The notes under the pieces: generated by a model | What the model saw: the letters and a program-made list of their open reading frames with translations, nothing else | Told to the model about the DNA's origin: nothing | Databases searched by the model: none | Assembly: GCA_003445095.1 (NCBI GenBank) | Contig: DLVS01000834.1 | Location: 1 to 8,411 of the forward strand | Source of the DNA: Verrucomicrobiales bacterium | GTDB lineage: Bacteria > Verrucomicrobiota > Verrucomicrobiia > Limisphaerales > UBA9464 | Reading direction: 5' to 3' | Length of the DNA: 8,411 bases | Program-made: the position numbers and the translations under genes | In this document: positions 1-5,662 of the stretch, one piece after another | Numbering within the stretch: position 1 is the first letter of the stretch | How the letters are laid out: each line of letters starts with the position of its first letter

Positions 1-165
1 ATAGCATAAACCAAACCTCACTCGAATTTGCGACGATGCCGTACTCGCGTGGGGCGACCGCACCGATTCGCTCCGGCCAGCCGAATCCTGGATTGCGCAT
101 CGGGTGGAATGACAAAAATGAGAAACAACACCCCGTCAAATACTGCTTTGCTGGCCTGCCATAAC

Positions 166-185
166 CACGCCACATTCATGGCGTG
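166..185. promoter_or_regulatory. Perfect inverted repeat over the vapB start; candidate operator or start-masking hairpin
   Basis: CACGCCA (166-172) and TGGCGTG (179-185) are perfect reverse complements separated by six bases, CATTCA. The right arm contains the GTG start codon of the antitoxin gene (183-185). VapB/AbrB-type antitoxins are known to repress their own operon by binding palindromes near the promoter or start, so an autoregulatory operator is the simplest reading. In RNA the same bases would form a 7-bp stem that hides the start codon. No convincing -35/-10 pair was found in 1-165, so the promoter position is unknown. The palindrome is seen directly; its function is inferred. Confidence 0.45.
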
Positions 186-431
186 ACGACAACGGTACAG
201 CTCGATGCCTCCAATCGAATCGTGCTTCCTCTCGAATTGCGGCGGGCGGCGGGAGTGCCTCGCGGACAGAGGCTCAAGGCGTCGGCCACACCCGGACGAA
301 TCGTGTTGGAAGTTGAATCCGCGGCGCGCGGTACGCTCGTCAAGCGGGGCAAGTTGAAGCTTTGGACCGGAGCGGTTCCGTCCACGGGGCTGGCGGAGGC
401 TGTTGAAGCGGCTCGGCATTACAATCGATGA
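183..431 (+). CDS. vapB: VapB-type antitoxin, AbrB/SpoVT-like DNA-binding protein
   Basis: This 82-residue protein is the likely antitoxin of the toxin gene that follows. Residues 5-45 match a swapped-hairpin AbrB/SpoVT fold: a VQLDASNRIVLPLELRRAAG segment (5-24) is followed by a PRGQRL turn and a hydrophobic RIVLEVE strand. The family binds operator DNA through this N-terminal fold and neutralises the partner PIN toxin with its C-terminal tail, here roughly residues 46-82. The start is GTG at 183. An in-frame TAA at 162-164 limits the upstream extension and no ATG lies between, while a nearby ATG at 178 is in another frame and stops after two codons. No Shine-Dalgarno sequence is visible. 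The stop overlaps the toxin start as ATGA (428-431), which implies translational coupling. The family call is strong; the exact start is less certain. Confidence 0.8.
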   Translation: MTTTVQLDASNRIVLPLELRRAAGVPRGQRLKASATPGRIVLEVESAARGTLVKRGKLKLWTGAVPSTGLAEAVEAARHYNR

Positions 432-829
432 CCTTCTTGGACACGGGGATTCTGGTTGGAGCCGTCCTGGAACGTCATCCCGAGCATGCCGCCTGCTTCG
501 AGGCTCTGGAGAAATCGGAAGCCCCCTTCACAGACGCTCATGCGCTGGCGGAGACCTTCGCCACCCTCACGGGATTCTACAAAATTCCGGTGGAGGCGGC
601 GACCGAATTGACCCTTGCCTTGAAGTCGAACTTAGACGTGGAGCCACTCTCCTGGGCCGACTACGAGACCGCGATCGCCGAAGCCCGACGTCGCGGCGTG
701 ATGGGCGGCGGCATCTACGATTCGCTTCACGCTACGTTCGCCCGGCGCAAGGGCGCTCGCCGAATTGTAACTCGCAATCCCTCGCACTTCGCGCACACGG
801 CGCCAGATTTGGAAATCCTCACGCCGTAA
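428..829 (+). CDS. vapC: VapC-type toxin, PIN-domain ribonuclease
   Basis: This is a 133-residue single PIN domain, the usual VapC size. The acidic metal-binding positions are present in order: D5 in FLDTGILV, E42 in ALAETFATLTG, D98 in GIYDSLHATFARR, and the C-terminal TRN motif (T115, N117) followed by HF. VapC toxins are Mg2+-dependent endoribonucleases that usually cut tRNA or rRNA and stop translation until bound by VapB. All the catalytic positions are kept, so nothing suggests a dead enzyme. The ATG at 428 overlaps the antitoxin stop by four bases, the standard arrangement for such operons. The gene converges with the prepilin-like gene, leaving 60 bases between the two stops and no clear terminator hairpin. 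The RNA target cannot be read from the sequence. Confidence 0.87.
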   Translation: MTFLDTGILVGAVLERHPEHAACFEALEKSEAPFTDAHALAETFATLTGFYKIPVEAATELTLALKSNLDVEPLSWADYETAIAEARRRGVMGGGIYDSLHATFARRKGARRIVTRNPSHFAHTAPDLEILTP

Positions 830-889
830 CCTGGGCGAGCACGCGGCGATTCGTCCGGAAATATTTGAGGCGATCCCATCCGGCCTACG

Positions 890-2062
890 TTAAGGAACCG
901 GAAATCTCTCGGGGCTCGCCGCAAAGAAACGGCCCAGGTCGCGATCCTTGTTCTGCACCGCCCAAGGGGCGGCCGCGACAGTCCACTCCTTGATCGTTCG
1001 GGCAATCTCCAGCGTTTTAGGCTCCAGCCAGTGCCACGTCTCGGTGTGCCCGTCCGCGAAGCTCAGGGTGCCCGCGTTGCCGTGCCGGGTGGCCGGGAAG
1101 CTGCCCCACCGCCAAACCGAGCCTCCGAAAAAGTCGTGATAATCGGGGTGGTTCACTCCAAAGAGAGCGACCGCGACGCTGTACTCATGTTCGTCCACCG
1201 ACACGAAGAGCTTGCTGGGGCTAGGGGCCTTGTTGAGGTCACTGAACTTTTGCCACCGGGTTCGATGATACTCGTCGTCAGACCTGGGATGCATTCCCAG
1301 GTGCCAATTGATGGCATAACTGCGGGTCCGGTGAAGGCGGCCCTGATCCCGCACCTTGGAGCGATCGGCAGGGCAGCGGTGGATTCTTAATTCCGGTAGA
1401 TAGGGAGTGCATAGGCTCTGTTGAAGATTCGTGGTCGTCGTATCAGTCCAGGCATTGCCAACAATCCATGACCCCGGTGCAGTGCGGGTTGCGTAGCGGT
1501 CTAAAGGGCCAATGAAGTCCAGGGGCGGCAACCGGTCGTTGGAGTCGTCACCATACATGAGCCAGGCGATCTGCTGCTGCCTGAGGTTGCTGAGGCAGCC
1601 TGTCGCCTGCGCCTTAGACTTGGCCCTCCCGAGGACCGGCAAAAGCATGCCAGCCAGAACGGCGATGATCGCAATGACGACCAGAAGCTCGATCAGAGTG
1701 AACCCCCGCGCGCCCGCTTTGGAGTACTCCGGTCCTCCGGAGTTTTCCGCTGGCAGCGACGCTTGACTTCGAACCACACGCCCAACTGCGGTGCCGCTCG
1801 AAAAGCGCCGGAGGGCCGGGCGCACTCCAAAACGCTTCGCGCCAAACTGGAACAAAGGAACCAATCCGCCCGGTAGCGTCTTGGACTGCGCCGGCAGAGC
1901 GAAGCGGCGACGGCGCTTTTGCAGTCGGACGGGCGCTAAATCAACTAGCCCATCGGTCCCGGACTGGCGTGCAGCAGGATGGTGTGGCGCTCCCCACCGC
2001 ACTTCAAAGCAGACCGGCTCCGGACTGGTCACGCGTAGGATGATTAATGCATTCATTCTCAT
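890..2062 (-). CDS. Prepilin-type N-terminal methylation / H-X9-DG domain protein
   Basis: The complete frame is 390 codons. Residues 120-145 form a type IV prepilin signal: G120, F121 after the predicted cleavage site, E125 (Glu+5), then the hydrophobic stretch [17 protein letters not shown]. The following part is typical of PVC-group pseudopilins: [20 protein letters not shown], a HRCPAD segment, [20 protein letters not shown], and an H-X9-DG motif (H327, D337, G338). Such proteins are cleaved and methylated by a prepilin peptidase and probably assemble in a type II secretion or pilus-like system; the H-X9-DG domain's function is unknown. The ATG at 2062 gives an odd Arg-rich 119-residue leader with an extra hydrophobic start. 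A GTG at 1777 would leave a more normal leader of about 24 residues and a 295-residue protein. The domain is secure; the start is not. Confidence 0.82.
   Translation of the reverse strand: MRMNALIILRVTSPEPVCFEVRWGAPHHPAARQSGTDGLVDLAPVRLQKRRRRFALPAQSKTLPGGLVPLFQFGAKRFGVRPALRRFSSGTAVGRVVRSQASLPAENSGGPEYSKAGARGFTLIELLVVIAIIAVLAGMLLPVLGRAKSKAQATGCLSNLRQQQIAWLMYGDDSNDRLPPLDFIGPLDRYATRTAPGSWIVGNAWTDTTTTNLQQSLCTPYLPELRIHRCPADRSKVRDQGRLHRTRSYAINWHLGMHPRSDDEYHRTRWQKFSDLNKAPSPSKLFVSVDEHEYSVAVALFGVNHPDYHDFFGGSVWRWGSFPATRHGNAGTLSFADGHTETWHWLEPKTLEIARTIKEWTVAAAPWAVQNKDRDLGRFFAASPERFPVP
1726..1743. repeat. Perfect 7-bp hairpin in the prepilin leader
   Basis: ACTCCGG (1726-1732) pairs perfectly with CCGGAGT (1737-1743) around the loop TCCT. 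It lies in the DNA coding for the leader just before the prepilin cleavage site on the minus strand. On the plus strand it is followed by only a short T run (TTTT, counting the last stem base), so a terminator is unlikely. It may be the edge of the inverted-repeat-rich block that continues to about 2060. Confidence 0.4.
1778..2062. repeat. Inverted-repeat-rich block, possible inserted non-coding element
   Basis: This block lies between the plausible GTG start of the prepilin gene (1777) and the distal ATG (2062). It contains a perfect 10-bp inverted repeat, AAAAGCGCCG (1801-1810) with CGGCGCTTTT (1911-1920). Inside it is a perfect 8-bp pair, CGCTTCGC (1833-1840) with GCGAAGCG (1899-1906). There is also a 7-bp stem with one mismatch (1981-1987 with 1992-1998, loop CGCT) and a 9-bp direct repeat CCGGACTGG (1959-1967 and 2020-2028). 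The encoded peptide is Arg-rich with no recognisable domain. A foldable dispersed element (REP- or MITE-like) inserted upstream of the gene is my inference; no transposase is present and other genomic copies cannot be checked here. Confidence 0.4.
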
Positions 2063-2279
2063 TGGAACCTAGTGGCGGATTGGATACCGCTGCACCTGCT
2101 TCCAAAGAATCCCGCGAGGAAGGTTACAAGGAAAGTGATCAGTAATCAGTGATCAGTGACTAAGTAGCCGCCGAGGGAACGAGGCGCACTCCAATCGCCG
2201 GGCGTAACAGCAAACTCGGTCCAAGATCAGTCCTACTGACCACGGAGGCAAACCAGACGGCGCGTCCTCCCGACCGCGG
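2063..2279. other. Intergenic region without a supported gene
   Basis: Apart from the heptamer array, this stretch shows a small perfect stem (TCAGT 2227-2231 with ACTGA 2235-2239, loop CCT). It also holds a 12-base word, GGCGCACTCCAA (2183-2194), which occurs again at 1819-1830 inside the inverted-repeat block. If the prepilin gene starts at GTG 1777, the gene-free stretch extends from 1778 to 2279, about 500 bases. No terminator with a T run was found for the kinase gene, which ends at 2280 on the minus strand. The promoter of the prepilin gene would have to lie here or in the neighbouring block, but no convincing boxes were seen. Confidence 0.5.
2134..2161. repeat. Four tandem heptamers, AGTRATC type
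   Basis: Four consecutive 7-base units are present: AGTGATC (2134-2140), AGTAATC (2141-2147), AGTGATC (2148-2154) and the diverged AGTGACT (2155-2161). The array is in the intergenic space between the prepilin-type gene and the 3' end of the kinase gene, and overlaps no supported gene. Two TGATCA palindromes fall inside it. The units are adjacent with no spacers, so this is a short tandem repeat, not a CRISPR array. Its function is unknown. Confidence 0.75.
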
Positions 2280-5200
2280 CTACGGAGGGAGTGTCTTGGC
2301 TTCATGAGTATCATTCTTTTTCTCCGTTGCCTCGATCGCCGCAATTTCCTTCAGCGATGGCGCGTGATAGAGCCGCACGAAATGGCCGGACTGGTTAGTG
2401 CCGTTCGGTGGCCCGGAATAGTCCAGGTAGCCCGCCGCGAGCGTTCGGCCGTCCGGCGAAAAGGCCAGACTGTGTAGCACCGCGCGTTCGGTCGGCAGGC
2501 TGGCGACTTCTTCAAGGGTCGCCACGTTCCAGAACTTGAGCGTCTCGTAACTCCCGGTGACCAACGTCTGGCCGTCCGGAGAAAACGCCGCGTCCGTGAT
2601 GCTGGTCACGTGGCCCTTGAGCTGCTTGAGCAGGTGTCCGGAGGGAAGTTCCCAGACATTGCCAAAACCGCTCCCGCCGGGCCCCCCGACCAACAGCCTC
2701 CCGTCGGGCGAGAAAGCGATGGCAATGGTATCTTCACTCGAATTGGTCAGGGACATCAGGTGCGTGCGGGTCTTCACATCCCACAATACGACATCGCTAA
2801 ACCCGCTGGGCCACCAGCCGCCCGCCAGAGTTTTCCCATCCGGCGAGAACACCAGCTCGGCCACGGCTTTGGCAGGCCGTTCGGGTAGGTCAAACGATGC
2901 CAAGTTCCCCCCGGTGCTCGCGTTCCAGAGCTTGACCTGGCCCTTCACGTCGCCGGTCGCTACCAGCGTGCCATCTGGCGAAAGGGTCGCGACCGAGATC
3001 TCGTTGGTGTGCGCAGGCCAGAACGCTCTGAGTCGCCGGGCGGAAAGGTCCCAAATCTCGACGCTCCCATCCACCCGGCCCAAGGCGCCGAGCGGCAGGT
3101 CGCCCACCGCGTCAAAGGGATGATGAACGACGGAGACGCGCACCGCCGGGTTGGTGGGAACTTCGACGGTGGATGGCTCCCGACCAATCAGGTGCCAGCG
3201 GTAATCGTGTTCGCTGGGGGCCAAGACCAACGTACCACTGTCGGGTGTGAAGCCCGCGATCAGACCTCCCTTCCGAAGCCGGCTGGCTGATTCCTGGTCC
3301 TTGGCGTCCCAGAGTCGTACGGCCCCGAAACCTCCGGTGGCAATGACCCGGCTGTCCGGGGAGATGGTGGAGGCCCAAATCCCGCCGGTATACCCGCGGA
3401 AACGATTCAGGATTTGCCGGGATCGAGTATCCCACACCGTCAGCGTACCTTCATTACCGGCGGCGATGAAAAAACTCCCATCCGGGGCCATGGAGACGGT
3501 CGGGAGGATGCCCGCGACCACCTTGATCGGTAGCTCTGGCAGTCCTTGCTGCCAGTCCCACACCACCTGTTCGCCAAAGAAGGTCCCTACGACGACGTGC
3601 CGCCCGTCGGGGAGGAACGCGGCCGCCCAGGCAAAGCTGTCGGGCGGAAGACTGCCGGCGGGGTCCAGCGAGGGAACTTTCCAGAACCTCAACGTGCAGG
3701 TCTTCTGCCCGTTGTGCACCCACGGGGTGGCCAGCACTGACCCGTCTGGAGAAAAGGCCACGGCATTGCGGACCTGCCAGGGAAACTCGGGGGTGGCCGA
3801 ACATGACGCCACTGGCTCCCAGGTATCGGTGCTCCACAGTTGATGCTTCGGATTCAGCCTCGGATTGGATGGGGTCGTCGGGTCGCCCGTGAGTAGCCAC
3901 GCTCCATCCGGTGAAAACCGGACCGGAAACCCGACTCCCTGGAGCGGGGGACGCAGTTCCTGCCAAGTTTCGGTGTTCCACAATCTGACTCGGTCAAAGT
4001 CCGCTGTGGCTAAGACCTTGTCTCGAGGTGAAAACTCCAAGGAAATCGCAACACCCGGAAGATTGGTGATGACCCTCCGCGATGGCATCTCGCGGATGGA
4101 GATCTGATCCTTCTCAGTAAGCGCCAAGAGCTGGCCGTCCGGCGAAAAGCTTACCCCGTTTAAGGTTCCGGGGACGGACACCCCTTCTTGAGGATGAGCC
4201 TGTTGCCACAAATAACGCCATTCGAATCCCCGCAGATCGTCCCTTTGCCCCGGTTTAGGTCGCTGACGGTCGAGCAGCTCTAACGCACGGTTTACGTTAT
4301 TGACTGTCAGCGCTTGCTGAGCGAGGCCGACGTCGGAGACATAGGCGCTGAGGTCCGCTTGACGCAGACTGCGTGTGGCGCGGGCCCACTGCCAGGAAGT
4401 GGCGATTAACCCGACGATCAACGCCGCGAGCACTGCGCCGCCGGTGGCGAAGGCCAGTTTATTTCGGCGCGCGAGTTTCTGGAACCGATAGAAAGTGCTT
4501 GGGGGTCGGGCGACGATCGGCTCGTTGTTAAGAAACCGCTGAAGATCCGCCGCTAAGTCTTGGGCCGAGGCGTAACGACGTGTCCGGTCTTTCTCCAAGG
4601 CTTTGAGCGCAATCCAATCCAGGTCGCCGCGAATGAGATTGCGGAACTTGTGTGGCTCTTCGCGACGGTGATTCGCAACGGTGGCGAGGTCTTCCAGGGC
4701 TAAAGTGCTGAGGCAGGTCGAAGGTTTGGTCGGATCAACTTCGCGAATGGTTTTGAGAATCGCCTCGTATCCCTCGCTGCGCAGCTTCTGCGGATCCAGC
4801 GGTGTTCGGCCAGTCAGCAGCTCGTACAGTAAAACTCCGAGCGAGTAGATGTCCGTCCGCGTATCGATATCGAGACTGCCCAATCCAGCCTGTTCCGGAC
4901 TCATATAAACCGGCGTGCCGATCATCTGATTGAGCCGCGTGAACAGGGTCTTCTCCGTCAATTCAACTCCCGTGGCTTTGGCGATGCCGAAATCGATGAC
5001 CTTGGGCAGCGGCTTTCCGTCCTGCTCGGTCACCAACACGTTCGTCGGTTTGAGATCGCGATGAATGATGCCTTTCTGGTGCGCGTGCTGTACCGCCTGA
5101 CAGACTTGAACGAACAATTCCACGCGTTCGCGCACATTCAGCTTGGCGGTGTCGCAGTAAGCGGTGAGGGGAATTCCGCGGACGAGCTCCATCACGAAGT

Positions 5201-5609
5201 AAGGACGGCCGCTCTCGGTCGCGCCGCCATCAAACACGCGGGCGATGTTCTGATGATCCATCAACGCCAGTGCCTGGCGTTCCGCTTCGAACCGGGCGAC
5301 CACCTGTTTGGTGTCCATGCCCAGCTTGATGAGCTTGAGGGCCACTTTGCGACGAACTGGCTCGAACTGCTCCGCCATCCACACCGTTCCGCAACCGCCT
5401 TCGCCGATCGGCTCCAGCAAGCGATAGCGGCCGATGTGCTCACCCGGTGTCTCTCCGCTGAGTACCTGGTCTAAGTCAGTGGTTATCCCCGCGGTCGCGT
5501 CACCGATCTGTCCGAGGCGCAAGAGGCAGCTCGGGCACATGCCGTCGGGTGTGCTGGAGGGCTTAGCTTGGCCGCACTCGGGGCAGGGGGTGTTGGAAGG
5601 GGCGGACAT
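2280..5609 (-). CDS. Transmembrane Ser/Thr protein kinase with C-terminal WD40 repeats
   Basis: This 1109-residue protein starts with a zinc-ribbon-like motif (C9, C12, C25, C28). The kinase domain (about 61-330) has a glycine loop GEGGCG (69-74), ATP-binding K92, helix-C E110, catalytic HRDLKPTN (183-190), DFG (206-208) and SPE (237-239), so it should be active. A single transmembrane helix lies at about 385-409. The rest, about 480-1095, carries 14 WD40-like units, most with a (F/S)SPDG turn and an LW strand. PVC bacteria are known for many such membrane kinases. The likely topology is kinase inside and WD40 outside, sensing or scaffolding unknown partners. An in-frame TGA six bases upstream fixes the ATG at 5609; no Shine-Dalgarno sequence is seen. 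The larger repeat-protein gene lies 53 bases upstream on the same strand, so one transcript is possible. Substrates are unknown. Confidence 0.93.
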   Translation of the reverse strand: MSAPSNTPCPECGQAKPSSTPDGMCPSCLLRLGQIGDATAGITTDLDQVLSGETPGEHIGRYRLLEPIGEGGCGTVWMAEQFEPVRRKVALKLIKLGMDTKQVVARFEAERQALALMDHQNIARVFDGGATESGRPYFVMELVRGIPLTAYCDTAKLNVRERVELFVQVCQAVQHAHQKGIIHRDLKPTNVLVTEQDGKPLPKVIDFGIAKATGVELTEKTLFTRLNQMIGTPVYMSPEQAGLGSLDIDTRTDIYSLGVLLYELLTGRTPLDPQKLRSEGYEAILKTIREVDPTKPSTCLSTLALEDLATVANHRREEPHKFRNLIRGDLDWIALKALEKDRTRRYASAQDLAADLQRFLNNEPIVARPPSTFYRFQKLARRNKLAFATGGAVLAALIVGLIATSWQWARATRSLRQADLSAYVSDVGLAQQALTVNNVNRALELLDRQRPKPGQRDDLRGFEWRYLWQQAHPQEGVSVPGTLNGVSFSPDGQLLALTEKDQISIREMPSRRVITNLPGVAISLEFSPRDKVLATADFDRVRLWNTETWQELRPPLQGVGFPVRFSPDGAWLLTGDPTTPSNPRLNPKHQLWSTDTWEPVASCSATPEFPWQVRNAVAFSPDGSVLATPWVHNGQKTCTLRFWKVPSLDPAGSLPPDSFAWAAAFLPDGRHVVVGTFFGEQVVWDWQQGLPELPIKVVAGILPTVSMAPDGSFFIAAGNEGTLTVWDTRSRQILNRFRGYTGGIWASTISPDSRVIATGGFGAVRLWDAKDQESASRLRKGGLIAGFTPDSGTLVLAPSEHDYRWHLIGREPSTVEVPTNPAVRVSVVHHPFDAVGDLPLGALGRVDGSVEIWDLSARRLRAFWPAHTNEISVATLSPDGTLVATGDVKGQVKLWNASTGGNLASFDLPERPAKAVAELVFSPDGKTLAGGWWPSGFSDVVLWDVKTRTHLMSLTNSSEDTIAIAFSPDGRLLVGGPGGSGFGNVWELPSGHLLKQLKGHVTSITDAAFSPDGQTLVTGSYETLKFWNVATLEEVASLPTERAVLHSLAFSPDGRTLAAGYLDYSGPPNGTNQSGHFVRLYHAPSLKEIAAIEATEKKNDTHEAKTLPP

Positions 5610-5662
5610 TATTCAGGAGTCTGCACCTCGATTATCGGATGCCGAGGCTTATTTGAGGTCAG

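Noticed and set aside
100..182. Promoter for the vapBC operon
   Set aside because: ATGACA at 109-114 resembles a -35 box, but the only -10-like word (AATACT, 139-144) is 24 bases away; no pair with proper spacing was found.
18..419. Minus-strand frame of 133 codons opposite the antitoxin gene
   Set aside because: Arg-rich composition without any recognisable domain, and it overlaps the well-supported antitoxin gene on the other strand.
403..993. Plus-strand frame of 196 codons across the toxin gene and beyond
   Set aside because: Out-of-frame shadow of the PIN toxin gene; Arg/Ser/Gly-rich and without domain signals, and it also runs into the 3' end of the convergent prepilin gene.
1579..1610. 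Inverted repeat CTGCCT/AGGCAG inside the prepilin gene
   Set aside because: Six base pairs only, within clearly conserved coding sequence (the CLSNLRQQQ segment); likely chance.
2134..2161. Possible CRISPR remnant
   Set aside because: The units are 7 bases and directly adjacent, with no spacers and no cas genes nearby.
2557..3843. Long plus-strand frames of 188 and 198 codons opposite the kinase gene
   Set aside because: They are rich in repeated PSGE-type words that are simply the antisense of the SPDG turns of the WD40 repeats; no domain or start signal supports them.
5627..5650. Short stem CCTCG/CGAGG between the repeat-protein and kinase genes as a terminator
   Set aside because: Only 5 bp with a loop of about 12 bases and no T run on either strand; too weak to call.
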